Shown: in pieces, positions 17,030-25,964 of the stretch
How positions within the stretch are numbered: the first letter of the stretch is position 1
How the letters are laid out: each line of letters starts with the position of its first letter
From: JBAXQQ01 sp037131695
Lineage (GTDB): Bacteria; Armatimonadota; Hebobacteria; CAIYQO01
Direction: 5' to 3'
DNA length: 64,000 nt
Assembly (NCBI GenBank): GCA_964638715.1
Contig: CAZWZF010000011.1
Coordinates: 47,539-111,538, forward strand
Position numbers and translations under genes: made by a program
Notes under the pieces: generated by a model
Database searches by the model: none
Told to the model about the DNA's origin: nothing
The model's input: only the letters and a program-made list of their open reading frames with translations

Positions 17030-18232
17030 GTGCGTTATTTACTAATATTAACAATCGTGCTGTCAGTTGCACTATCTGCATTAAGTGCGGATTGGCCGCA
17101 GTTTCGCGGGCCGGCAGGTACCGGAGTTGTAGCTGAAAAAGGCTTGAATATGGATTGGACAGCCAATCCACCCAAAATATTATGGTCATTTGATATGGGC
17201 GACAACGGATATGCCGGTATATCAATTGCCAATGGCTGCGCATTTTTTGTTGACCGCAAAGATAAAAGTGATGTTGTTCGCTGTCTGGATGTGAAAACCA
17301 GCAAGGAAAAATGGAACTATACCTACCTGGAAGATATCCGGGATAACTACGGATTTAACCGATGCACCCCGACAGTAAATGAACAGCTTGTTTACATCGT
17401 AAGCCGTTCAGGCGCTGTTATATGCCTTGACGTCCAGAATGGCGAAAAAAAATGGGAACGTAATTTAGTCGCCGATTTCAATGGCATAAAACCCACCTGG
17501 GATTTCAGCATGTCGGTATTAATTGATGGCGGCAACGCGATAGTATGTCCCGGCGACAAGGGCGGCGTTGTTGCGTTAGATAAACTGACCGGCAAAACAG
17601 TTTGGCAAGGCGGCAGCAAAGATATCGCCGGTTACGCCACCCCGGTAGTTGGAAAAATAAATGGTGAAAAGCAGTATATAGTATTCAACGGCAAGGCAAT
17701 CACATCTGTCAGCGCAAAAGACGGCGCGCTGCTCTGGTCAGTCAATTGGGGAACTTCTTATGATATAAATGCTGCTTCACCAATTATTATTGGCGATAAT
17801 AAAGTCTTCATAACCAGCGGTTACGGGCACGGGTGCGCAATGATAGAAGTTGCCAAGAATATCGCAACAACAAAATGGGAAAACAAAAACTTAATCAGCC
17901 GCATGAGCTGCCCGGTTTATTACAATGGATATATTTATGGTATCGGTGAAAGCGGCAACATGACATGTATTGACCCGGAAACAGGAAATGCAAAATGGTC
18001 GCAAGCCGGTTTTGGCTGGGGTACTGTAACTGTCATCGGCGATGTTATTCTGGCGGTAAACGCGAATAATGGCGACCTGGTAATGGTAAAGGCTGACAGC
18101 GAAAAATATACCGAATTGAATAAATTGCCAGTTTTAGCCAACAGCAACAATAACTGGACACACCCATCATATTCTGATGGCATATTCATTATGCGCAGCA
18201 AAAAGAAACTTGTAGCATTACAATTAAAATAG
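17030..18232 (+). CDS. Exported PQQ-like beta-propeller protein
   Basis: A 400-aa protein. The start is a GTG at 17030, with GAGGT 7 nt upstream and a signal peptide (VRYLLILTIVLSVALSALSA, cleavage before DWPQFRGP). The mature N-terminus DWPQFRGPAGTG is the standard opening of PQQ-like WD40 propeller proteins in Planctomycetes/Verrucomicrobia-type genomes. Repeats such as VRCLDVKTSKEKW, VICLDVQNGEKKWER, VVALDKLTGKTVW and MTCIDPETGNAKW mark the blades. It is likely a periplasmic scaffold or quinoprotein-like binding protein; no dehydrogenase active-site pair stands out. An intrinsic terminator follows closely. Confidence 0.88.
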   Translation: MRYLLILTIVLSVALSALSADWPQFRGPAGTGVVAEKGLNMDWTANPPKILWSFDMGDNGYAGISIANGCAFFVDRKDKSDVVRCLDVKTSKEKWNYTYLEDIRDNYGFNRCTPTVNEQLVYIVSRSGAVICLDVQNGEKKWERNLVADFNGIKPTWDFSMSVLIDGGNAIVCPGDKGGVVALDKLTGKTVWQGGSKDIAGYATPVVGKINGEKQYIVFNGKAITSVSAKDGALLWSVNWGTSYDINAASPIIIGDNKVFITSGYGHGCAMIEVAKNIATTKWENKNLISRMSCPVYYNGYIYGIGESGNMTCIDPETGNAKWSQAGFGWGTVTVIGDVILAVNANNGDLVMVKADSEKYTELNKLPVLANSNNNWTHPSYSDGIFIMRSKKKLVALQLK

Positions 18233-18252
18233 TGGTAAAATATATATGCGAG

Positions 18253-18286
18253 GCGGGTGTTACCATACGATTTCACCCGCTTTTTC
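18253..18286 (+). terminator. Intrinsic terminator between the PQQ gene and argS
   Basis: GCGGGTG..CACCCGC (7 bp, 14-nt loop) is followed by TTTTT. A -10-like TGGTAAAAT sits just upstream (18233-18241), so a transcript starting there would meet this hairpin within the argS leader. Confidence 0.8.
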
Positions 18287-18309
18287 ATTTTGATATGGAA
18301 TAAAATAAT

Positions 18310-19992
18310 ATGATAAAACAACTGATTTACAATGCTTTTAAAGATGCAGCCAACGCGGCGAAAGAAGCCGGAAAGATTGATTTTGAATCTCTGCCGTCAT
18401 TTGCGGTAGACCGTCCGAACAACTCGGTATACGGCGATTATTCGGTAAACCTGGGGATGTTATTTGCCAGCCAGGCAAAAGTATCACCTCGTAAAATGGC
18501 ACAGATATTAGCAGACCATTTAAATATACCACCTTACCTTTTGGATAAAATAGAGATAACCGGTCCGGGGTTCATCAACCTTTTCCTTAAGTCAGCCTGG
18601 CTGCATGAAGTCGTCAGCGAAATATTGAAGCAAGGCGACAAATACGGCAGCAGCAGCTATGGCGAAGACAAAAAGATACTGGTAGAGTTCGTCAGTGCCA
18701 ACCCCAACGGTCCTCTCAGCATTCCCCACGGCCGCGGCGCGGTAATTGGCGATGTGCTGTGCAATGCACTGGCAACCGCTGGTTATAAAGTTTGCCGCGA
18801 GTTTTACATAAATGATGCCGCCACTTCTACCCAGATGGAAAGATTCGGCGAATCGCTGTATATCCGCTACCTGCAGGAATGCGGTGTAACCGCAGCCATG
18901 CCGGAAGAAGGATATTTTGGCGAGTATGTAACTGATTTTGCGCGAAAAATTAAAGCGGCTGATGGCGATAAATATGTCGGACAACCCATTGGCGAAATGG
19001 TGAAGGAATTCACCGCCATCGGCAGAGAAGAAATGCTGAAGTGGCAGCGGGATATGCTGGCAGATTTCGGCGTGATATTTGATAACTGGTTCAGCGAAAA
19101 CTCGTTGTTAGAAAACGGCGCAGTGGAAGCGGCACTGACTACACTTGAAAAACAAGGTTCAACATTTACCCAGGACGGCGCGGTATGGCTGGCAGCCACC
19201 AAATATGGCGATGTCAAAGACCGTCCGCTGGTACGTTCAAACGGAAAACCGACTTACCTGGCCGCTGATGTAGCATATCATCAAAACAAAATGATGCGCG
19301 GATTCGACACCTTGATAGACATCTGGGGACCGGACCACCATGGCTATATTGCCCGTACCAAGGCGGCAATGGCGGCACTGGGTTACAGTGCGGATTGCCT
19401 GAAGATTCTCGTTTACCATATAGTGCGCTTGCTGCGCAATAGTGAAATTGTAAATGACGGGAATGGCAAGGGTGAGATAATACTATTATCTGAACTGATT
19501 GAAGCTGTCGGCAAAGATGCCGCGAGATTTTTCTTCCTGATGTGCAGCAGCGACATTGACCTTAATTTTGACATGGATCTTGCGGTAAAAGAATCACCGG
19601 ACAATCCGATTTATTATGTTCAATCTGCCCACGCCCGTATAGCCAGCATATTGCGTACCGCCGAAGAACGCGGAGTGAAACTGCCTGCCAACACCGGCGA
19701 AGTATTGCTGCCGTTAGGGGCAAGTGAAGCAGAGATATCGCTGATACGTCTATTATCCGAGTTCCCCGAAGAAGTGAATACCGTGGCAACCCTGATGGAA
19801 CCGCACCGGTTAACACGTTACGCCATGGATGTGTCACGGGAGTTCCATTTATTTTATGAACGCTGCCCGGTATTAAAAACCGGCGTTGACCCTGAAGTAC
19901 GCGACGCGCGGTTATTACTGGTTGAAGCAGCTAAAATCACACTTTGTAATGTTTTGCAATTGCTGGGTGTAAGTGCGCCGGAAAAAATGTAA
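18310..19992 (+). CDS. argS: Arginyl-tRNA synthetase
   Basis: A 560-aa class I synthetase that charges tRNA-Arg. The N-terminal Arg-specific domain (1-110) is followed by VEFVSANPNGPLSIPHGRGA, where HGRG (140-143) is the HIGH equivalent. The Rossmann core includes LAADVAYHQNKMMRGFD and IWGPDHHGY. The C-terminal DALR anticodon-binding domain starts near PIYYVQSAHARIASIL. Like many ArgS it lacks a clear KMSK. Length is normal. No strong SD precedes the ATG; the leader is AT-rich. Confidence 0.95.
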   Translation: MIKQLIYNAFKDAANAAKEAGKIDFESLPSFAVDRPNNSVYGDYSVNLGMLFASQAKVSPRKMAQILADHLNIPPYLLDKIEITGPGFINLFLKSAWLHEVVSEILKQGDKYGSSSYGEDKKILVEFVSANPNGPLSIPHGRGAVIGDVLCNALATAGYKVCREFYINDAATSTQMERFGESLYIRYLQECGVTAAMPEEGYFGEYVTDFARKIKAADGDKYVGQPIGEMVKEFTAIGREEMLKWQRDMLADFGVIFDNWFSENSLLENGAVEAALTTLEKQGSTFTQDGAVWLAATKYGDVKDRPLVRSNGKPTYLAADVAYHQNKMMRGFDTLIDIWGPDHHGYIARTKAAMAALGYSADCLKILVYHIVRLLRNSEIVNDGNGKGEIILLSELIEAVGKDAARFFFLMCSSDIDLNFDMDLAVKESPDNPIYYVQSAHARIASILRTAEERGVKLPANTGEVLLPLGASEAEISLIRLLSEFPEEVNTVATLMEPHRLTRYAMDVSREFHLFYERCPVLKTGVDPEVRDARLLLVEAAKITLCNVLQLLGVSAPEKM

Positions 19993-20033
19993 GATAAATA
20001 TTTGCAATAATGACAATAATAGCGATAATTGTC

Positions 20034-20062
20034 TTGACTACTATAAGGTAAAAGTTTATATT
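20034..20062 (+). promoter_or_regulatory. Promoter of the TPR / GGDEF operon
   Basis: TTGACT (20034-20039), a 17-bp spacer, then TATATT (20057-20062). The start codon at 20067 (or 20073) is only 4-10 nt downstream with no SD, so the mRNA is leaderless or nearly so. Confidence 0.65.
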
Positions 20063-20066
20063 TCAG

Positions 20067-20606
20067 ATGCTGATGAATAATAAAGAATTTAAAGAAAAAC
20101 TTGCTGACACCCGTGAAGTATTTGCTGTATTTGGTAAACCAGAGCCGGCACTTAAAACAGTTGATGAACTGCTGGCTATCGAACCGGATAATATTGACGC
20201 GTTGAACTTAAAAGCGGCAATATTATATGAAATGGATCACGATGAAGCTTCGATAGCAGTGAGCGAAAAAATACTTGAATTATGCCCGGATAACATAGAA
20301 GCGCTTCATGCCATGTTAGCGGCAGAAAACGACCAGCATAATTACGCCAAAGCATTGAAATGGTTCAAAAAAGCAGAAAAAGCAATTGCGACCGACAAAT
20401 CAACCGAGTTTGTCGAAAACGAAGATTACCGGCAAAGTTTAATTGCCCAGGTATATTGTGAAAAAGCCTATTCGCTGTGGTATACTGATAAAACATCCGA
20501 AGCCATAAAAGTGCTTACGGAAACAGGACCGGCGGCGGCTCCCCTGGAAATAGAGACATTTGAAGACGAACTGGATTGGTTGAAAAATAATCCCGATCCG
20601 GAATAG
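20067..20606 (+). CDS. TPR-repeat protein
   Basis: A 179-aa soluble protein with tetratricopeptide-like repeats: ALKTVDELLAIEPDNIDALNLKAAILYEMDHDEASIAVSEKILELCPDNIEALHAM covers two adjacent units, and KALKWFKKAEKAI begins a third. No signal peptide or enzymatic motif. It probably mediates protein-protein contacts. It is followed after 8 nt by a response-regulator diguanylate cyclase, so it may act as an adaptor in that signalling pathway. The start could be the ATG at 20067 or 20073; neither has an SD. Confidence 0.85.
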   Translation: MLMNNKEFKEKLADTREVFAVFGKPEPALKTVDELLAIEPDNIDALNLKAAILYEMDHDEASIAVSEKILELCPDNIEALHAMLAAENDQHNYAKALKWFKKAEKAIATDKSTEFVENEDYRQSLIAQVYCEKAYSLWYTDKTSEAIKVLTETGPAAAPLEIETFEDELDWLKNNPDPE

Positions 20607-20614
20607 AGTGATAA

Positions 20615-22057
20615 ATGTTGCGCGTACTATTAATCGAAGATAACCCTGGCGACCAGATATTACTGAAGGCGATGATTAACGAAGTTGATGAAGCCGGCAT
20701 TGTAATATCAAATACTGTCGATCGCCTGTCAACCGGGCTGGATTTGCTTGCCAGTGGTAAATATGATGTAGTACTTTCCGACCTTTCATTGCCGGATGCA
20801 ATTGGTACTGAATCTGTTGAAAAATTAATCGAGCTTTTCCCGGACCTGCCCATCGTGGTGCTGACCGGCAACACAGACCAGCAGACGGCAATGGCGGCGG
20901 TGCGTAAAGGCGCGCAGGATTACCTGGTAAAAGGTCAGGCATCAGGCGACCTGATTGTACGCAGTGTTATATATGCGGCAGAGAGAAAACGACTGGTTAC
21001 AGAAGAAAAAAGGCATTTGCGCTCGATGGCGTCATTATCTCAGGCGGCTATCGGTTTTGTACGCCTTGACTCTACGGATGACATGAACTTTTACGTCGCC
21101 AAACAGCTTCACGATTTAATCGGCGGCGACCCGGTAATCTGTGTCAGCGCATTTGATAAAAAATCCCTCAGTTATAAATTGCAGGTGCTGTTTTGCGATA
21201 ATGAAGTTCGCCACATCATTAACGAAAACTTGAGAGTACGACTGGATAATATATCCTTCAATTTTAATGCCGAATTTAACGATAGCCTGCAATATAATTG
21301 TAAAATCATTGAAATAGAAAATGGCCTGCACAGCATCATCAGTTCAGATGCGTTTCCCGATGTGATACATAAACTTGAGACGGCGCTGGAACTTGAACGC
21401 TTGATTCTCATCAGTTTTGCATTGAAAGATGAAATGCTGGGAACCGCCTTAATTGGTATGCGCAATGGTGAAAAGCTGACCAATGAATCTGCGCTGGAGA
21501 TATTCGTCAACCTGGCGGCAGTCGCCTTGCAGCGCCGACAGATGGAATGTGAACTGCGCAGCCAGTCAATAGTAGATGAATTAACCAGCCTGTACAACCG
21601 CCGCGGCTTCTTCACATTATCTGAACAACAAATGAAAATAGCCTCTCGTCATCAAAAATCAATGATGCTGATATTTTTTGACCTTGATAATTTAAAATGG
21701 ATAAATGACGCGTTAGGGCATAACTTTGGCGATGAAGCGTTAAAAGTTGCCGCCGAGGTAATTCGCGAATCATTCCGTGTATCAGATATTCTGGCGCGCA
21801 TTGGTGGCGACGAATTTGTCGCTATGGTACTTGATGCAAATCCAGAAGACGCCGGAATATTAGAAAAAAGAATAGCTGCAAAATTGCATGAGCAAAATCG
21901 CGACGATAAATTCGGCATAAAGTTATCAATAAGCATGGGTTATTCATACTTCGACCCCTTTAGTCCTAAAACCGTAGACGAAATGCTGCGCCAGGCCGAC
22001 AGCATGATGTATGAAAATAAACGCAACAAAAGAAAAACATCAGCAGCGATAATATAG
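20615..22057 (+). CDS. Response regulator with diguanylate cyclase (REC-GAF-like-GGDEF)
   Basis: A 480-aa signalling protein. The receiver domain (1-125) has acidic Glu8/Asp9, phospho-acceptor Asp56 (VLSDLSLPDAIG), a Thr in VVLTGN and Lys in YLVKG. A poorly conserved GAF-like middle (about 150-310) follows. The C-terminal cyclase (about 320-480) has an intact GGDEF (about 400-404) preceded by an inhibitory RxxD site (RVSD) at five residues, so it should make c-di-GMP from GTP with product feedback. Co-transcribed with the TPR gene. The cognate kinase is not adjacent; the hybrid kinase at 26788 is a possible partner. Confidence 0.93.
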   Translation: MLRVLLIEDNPGDQILLKAMINEVDEAGIVISNTVDRLSTGLDLLASGKYDVVLSDLSLPDAIGTESVEKLIELFPDLPIVVLTGNTDQQTAMAAVRKGAQDYLVKGQASGDLIVRSVIYAAERKRLVTEEKRHLRSMASLSQAAIGFVRLDSTDDMNFYVAKQLHDLIGGDPVICVSAFDKKSLSYKLQVLFCDNEVRHIINENLRVRLDNISFNFNAEFNDSLQYNCKIIEIENGLHSIISSDAFPDVIHKLETALELERLILISFALKDEMLGTALIGMRNGEKLTNESALEIFVNLAAVALQRRQMECELRSQSIVDELTSLYNRRGFFTLSEQQMKIASRHQKSMMLIFFDLDNLKWINDALGHNFGDEALKVAAEVIRESFRVSDILARIGGDEFVAMVLDANPEDAGILEKRIAAKLHEQNRDDKFGIKLSISMGYSYFDPFSPKTVDEMLRQADSMMYENKRNKRKTSAAII

Positions 22058-22071
22058 GGGGAATAAACCCC

Positions 22072-22650
22072 ATGAAAAACGAAACGAAACAGTTTTTGTT
22101 AAGCCACCCCACAGCTGAACAAATATTAATTATTATTGCTTACCTTGTCCTCACCATCGCTGCCGCCGGTCTATTCGGAGCCATTCATGATCAGATCAGC
22201 TACACCGTTTCGCCGGAATATTACACGCAATTCAAATTTTACCAATTCAATCTGCATAATGAAGCAATCCCCGAACGTATCCGTGCCGCACAAGTGGGAT
22301 TTCTGGCATCATGGTGGATGGGAATTCCACTGGGCTTGCTCACCTGCCTGGCAGGTTTTATTCACAAAACTCCGGCACTTATGCGCCGTGCCTTATTGTG
22401 GTCGCTGCCGGTAATCATCGCTTTTGTCTTAGCAGTTTCTTTATGCGGACTGGTGTATGGATTTATAAAAACAGCTCATTTAGATATGCGTGATTTCAAT
22501 AACTGGATAATCCCTCACGGCGTAATAAATATCCGCAATTTCCTGTGCGTAGGAACTATGCACGAAGCCGCCTATTTCGGTGGCGCACTATCTATCACCG
22601 CAGCCTGGACATTCCATTTTATTTATCGATGGTGGTATTTGAAGAAATAG
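22072..22650 (+). CDS. Conserved hypothetical membrane protein
   Basis: A 192-aa protein with four probable TM helices (about residues 18-38, 78-98, 108-130 and 163-185). I do not recognise a named family. Between TM1 and TM2 is a conserved-looking extracytoplasmic segment (DQISYTVSPEYYTQFKFYQF). HLDMRDFNNWIIPHG and VGTMHEAAYFGG between the last helices hold several His residues that could bind metal or heme. It starts 14 nt after the GGDEF gene stop with AGGGGG as SD, so it is in the same operon. Confidence 0.75.
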   Translation: MKNETKQFLLSHPTAEQILIIIAYLVLTIAAAGLFGAIHDQISYTVSPEYYTQFKFYQFNLHNEAIPERIRAAQVGFLASWWMGIPLGLLTCLAGFIHKTPALMRRALLWSLPVIIAFVLAVSLCGLVYGFIKTAHLDMRDFNNWIIPHGVINIRNFLCVGTMHEAAYFGGALSITAAWTFHFIYRWWYLKK

Positions 22651-22714
22651 AAAGGGAGTTAAATTGGTAATGGCAAATGGCAAATTGTTGTGAATGTGAA
22701 AAAATGTGATTAAA

Positions 22715-22887
22715 GGTAGGGGAAATGTCCTCATTTCCCGCGACAGCGTCTTTTTTATAAAAAAGAATGGGTTGTGACGACAAATAAGGTTAGTAATTAC
22801 AACACCACGCAAAAAGATCTGTCGCTATTACACTTGCCTACATCATTACTCCGGTTCTTCGCGGGAGCTGGGGACAGCTCCCCTCCC
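22715..22887. mobile_element. MITE-like element with covarying terminal hairpins, copy A
   Basis: About 170 bp with no coding potential. The left arm folds as GGGAAATG-TCCT-CATTTCCC (22720-22739) and the right arm as GGGAGCTG-GGGA-CAGCTCCC (22863-22882). The two arms are also inverted repeats of each other, ending GGTAGGGG and CGCGGG. Copy B is at 35027-35197 and a truncated end is at 31248-31260. Inserted between convergent genes (22072 + and csrA -). Confidence 0.7.
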
Positions 22888-22895
22888 ATGCCAAT

Positions 22896-23189
22896 CTACT
22901 TCTCTAAATCAGTCTTCTTTTGTACGGTGGGGAGTTTGGTGGGCAGGTCTATTGACATCGGCGCGGAGGAGGCGCGGACGTTTTCTTTCATGATTGCCTG
23001 CAATAATTCTTTGCGGAATACTGACACTTCGCGGGGGGCGTTGATGCCGATTCTTGCCTGGTTCTGATGAAATTGTATTTGGACTAACGTGACTTCAATC
23101 CTGTCACCAATCACAATTGTCTCACCGACATTGCGGGTGACGCTATATTTTACGCGGTTATCAACTTTTTGCTCACGTTTATCAGTCAT
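22896..23189 (-). CDS. csrA: CsrA-type RNA-binding regulator with N-terminal extension
   Basis: A 97-aa protein. The CsrA core is clear: TRNVGETIVIGDRIEVTLV, then RIGINAPREVSVFRKELL, including the RNA-contacting Arg after VSV (normally HREE, here FRKE). CsrA dimers bind GGA motifs in mRNA leaders and block or stabilise translation. The usual initiator MLxLTR strand is replaced by an extension (MTDKREQKVDNRVKYSV), and a ~30-residue tail follows the core helix. The start at 23189 has GGAG 5 nt upstream, which is itself a potential autoregulatory CsrA site. Monocistronic. Confidence 0.9.
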   Translation of the reverse strand: MTDKREQKVDNRVKYSVTRNVGETIVIGDRIEVTLVQIQFHQNQARIGINAPREVSVFRKELLQAIMKENVRASSAPMSIDLPTKLPTVQKKTDLEK

Positions 23190-23339
23190 TACAACTCCGC
23201 ATTTAATATACCCCCTATTGGGTAGATTAGTCAATCAATGGTAAAAATATTTTTATCATTACTTTTCTGTTTTTCCATATCTATCTGAAAATAATTAAAT
23301 AAAGGAAAACAATGGCCTTTTGGGGAAATATCATTTTGA

Positions 23340-25838
23340 ATGAGACGACTGTTTACCTTACTTTATACGGTATCCGGCTTTTGCGTTTTGGCGCACGAGA
23401 CGATATGGATTCGCCGGTTGGGGTTGGAGATTGGCAATACAGTTGTTTCCGCAACGATTGTGGTCACCGCGTTCTTTTTGTGCGCGGCATTGGGGAATTT
23501 ATTTGGCAGCAAACTGCTGAAAAACACCACGAAATCGTTGCGAATTTACGGTCTCAGTGAAGTTGCCACCGGAATATCTGCAATGCTGTTGTTCCCGCTG
23601 GCCGGTTCGTTATATATGCTTCTGCACCCACTGGCTGGTATTTTTACCGTTGCCTGGCCAATTCATCTGTTCTACGCAATTTTGCTGGTTGGGCCGCCGG
23701 CTTTTTTTGCCGGCATATCTTTCCCTGCGCTTTCAGAAGCGTTCGTTGATAAAGTTAACCATCGCACTACTACAGGCGGCACATTTTACGCGGGAAACCT
23801 TATCGGTGCGGCAATCGGCGTGTTGGGCGGCGGTGTTTTGCTGCCACAAACTTTCGGTTACAATACTGCATTTTTCATAATTTCAGCATTATATGTCGGC
23901 ATAGGTACAATAGCAATTCATTATTCATCAAAAACCATACCGCTGCCATTAGAAATAAAACGCTATGGCAAGCAGAAATCACCGCCGATTCCCAAAGCAC
24001 CGCTAATACATCACCCTAATATCGGCATCGCGATTCTTATCTGCTCCGGGATATTTTCTATCATGCTGGAGATGCTGGTAATTGCATATTTTCAGCAGAT
24101 GGTAATCGGGTCGCTATACGTTATTTCCAGCATATTATTTGCGTTTATCATCAATTTGGGGTTTGGGGCAATGCTGGCATCTTATTTGCGAAGCCGAAAT
24201 GTATTAGTTGACCACCTTTTGCTGGTACTGCTTTCAATTTGCGGCTTGCTGTCGCTGGTATACCCGCTGCTGCTTTCAATTATCTTGCAGCAGCACCTGT
24301 TTCAAAATAACACTTTTGGCATTTCACAGCTTTTTAATGTAGCGTTTACCACCACCATCATACTTGCCCCCCTGCTGATTCCCATCGGAACAATTTTTCC
24401 GCTGGCATGGGAAATAATAGAGTCGGCAGCGACTCGGCAGGGAGAAGCATTGGGACATGCAGTGGCCTGGAACAAAGCCGGTTCTGCCATTGGTGCGTTA
24501 ATCGGACCATTTTTATTGGTTCCATTACTGGGATTAACCGGATCGATAATGATTGCCGGTTGCGGATACCTGGCACTGGCAATTTGGGTTTCGCCGAAAA
24601 ATAGATTGCTTCGCGGGATTGCTATAACCATCGTAATCATTGGCTGCTGGCTGGGTTGGGGCAGGCAATTGCCGTTTATGCTGCATACCGGCGAGACCCT
24701 GGTCGCGATATACCAGGGTACAGATGGTGTAGTAGGTGTCGTTGACGACTCATCCGGTTCACGGCACATTGTACTTAACGGTACTTATACCCTTAACGGC
24801 ACTGGACGGGCATTCCGGTCGCAGCAGCATGAAAGCTGGATTCCGCTGCTATTGGCGCCAAATCCGCAGCGGGTCGCATTCATTGGCATGGCATCAGGAA
24901 TATCCGCTGACGCCGCGCTTGATTATCCTATCTCGCAACTGGACGCTATTGAATTAGTGCCGGATGTAGTTAAAGCAGCCCATGAGAACTTTCAGAAATG
25001 GAACAACCGGCTATTCACTGACCAGCGCGCCAGTATATTAAAAAATGATGGCAGATATGTAATACAAACCGCAACTCAGCCATACAATGTCGTCATAATT
25101 GACCTATTGCACCCGGCGTTGGAAGGCACCGCGTCACTGTATTCGGCTGATTTTTTGACAAAAGTCGCAAAGAAACTGACCCCCGACGGAATATGCTGCC
25201 TGTGGATGCCAATGTACCAGTTGAATGAAGAAACCGCGGGAATAGCATTAAACACCTTCACGAAAGCGTTCCCCTGCGCAGTGGCAGTGCGGGGAAACCT
25301 TGACCCGGAACAGCCGATTGTAGGTTTAATTGGTGCAAACAAGCCAATTAATATGTCAGATGAATTTTTGCAGGAAAGATTGCAATCCATGACAGGCAGC
25401 AAAGCAATAAAATCATCGCCATTCCTACGTTCGCCGGCAAATGTCCGTCTGATAATGCTGGGTGATTTAAAAGCGATAAGCAGCGATTTTGAAAAGTTTG
25501 CGATTACATCAGATGACTCCCCTGCATTCGCATTCAGCGCATCGCAAAATATACCGGATACCAGCGTGATTCGCGGCATAAAACTGCTGCGCTGGTTCGG
25601 CAACCGCGTTAAATCCCCCACATTCCCATCTTGCAAATTAGGCGGCACCCCGCCGGAAATACAGTTTCGCGCTATCGCTGCCGGCAATAATTACTTTGCC
25701 GCTTCAGTATTTCAAGAACCATTGTCAGATGAAATGATAAATTCTGCAGACCGCGATGTTAAAATGCAGCAATATCTGATACGCGCCCGAATACTTGCCC
25801 CGCAGACAGATATCACTATTGATGACTTGGGACAATGA
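23340..25838 (+). CDS. Fused MFS-like membrane domain / spermidine synthase-like protein
   Basis: An 832-aa protein. Residues 1-~440 form about 12 TM helices resembling the membrane half of fused spermidine synthases (opening YTVSGFCVLAHETIWIRRLGLEIG). Residues ~460-730 form a Rossmann methyltransferase-like fold with RVAFIGMASGISADAAL as the nucleotide loop, IELVPDVV, NDGRYVI and VVIIDLLHP. The polyamine-specific Asp pattern is not evident, so the true substrate is uncertain. The ATG at 23340 directly follows an in-frame stop and has no SD; a better SD (AAGGA) precedes an out-of-frame ATG at 23312. Confidence 0.85.
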   Translation: MRRLFTLLYTVSGFCVLAHETIWIRRLGLEIGNTVVSATIVVTAFFLCAALGNLFGSKLLKNTTKSLRIYGLSEVATGISAMLLFPLAGSLYMLLHPLAGIFTVAWPIHLFYAILLVGPPAFFAGISFPALSEAFVDKVNHRTTTGGTFYAGNLIGAAIGVLGGGVLLPQTFGYNTAFFIISALYVGIGTIAIHYSSKTIPLPLEIKRYGKQKSPPIPKAPLIHHPNIGIAILICSGIFSIMLEMLVIAYFQQMVIGSLYVISSILFAFIINLGFGAMLASYLRSRNVLVDHLLLVLLSICGLLSLVYPLLLSIILQQHLFQNNTFGISQLFNVAFTTTIILAPLLIPIGTIFPLAWEIIESAATRQGEALGHAVAWNKAGSAIGALIGPFLLVPLLGLTGSIMIAGCGYLALAIWVSPKNRLLRGIAITIVIIGCWLGWGRQLPFMLHTGETLVAIYQGTDGVVGVVDDSSGSRHIVLNGTYTLNGTGRAFRSQQHESWIPLLLAPNPQRVAFIGMASGISADAALDYPISQLDAIELVPDVVKAAHENFQKWNNRLFTDQRASILKNDGRYVIQTATQPYNVVIIDLLHPALEGTASLYSADFLTKVAKKLTPDGICCLWMPMYQLNEETAGIALNTFTKAFPCAVAVRGNLDPEQPIVGLIGANKPINMSDEFLQERLQSMTGSKAIKSSPFLRSPANVRLIMLGDLKAISSDFEKFAITSDDSPAFAFSASQNIPDTSVIRGIKLLRWFGNRVKSPTFPSCKLGGTPPEIQFRAIAAGNNYFAASVFQEPLSDEMINSADRDVKMQQYLIRARILAPQTDITIDDLGQ

Positions 25839-25876
25839 TAAAGTTGTAAATACTTTTAAAATAATGTCATTTATTG

Positions 25877-25906
25877 TTGACATTTCCGGGGGGCAAGTAT
25901 TACTAT
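25877..25906 (+). promoter_or_regulatory. Promoter of the MEDS sensor gene
   Basis: TTGACA (25877-25882), an 18-bp spacer, then TACTAT (25901-25906), about 60 nt before the ATG. A second -10-like TATAAT lies at 25924-25929. Confidence 0.55.
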
Positions 25907-25964
25907 TTTATAAAGTTATAATGTATAATTGTATTCATCCATAGTTATCTGACGGGGGTTTAAT

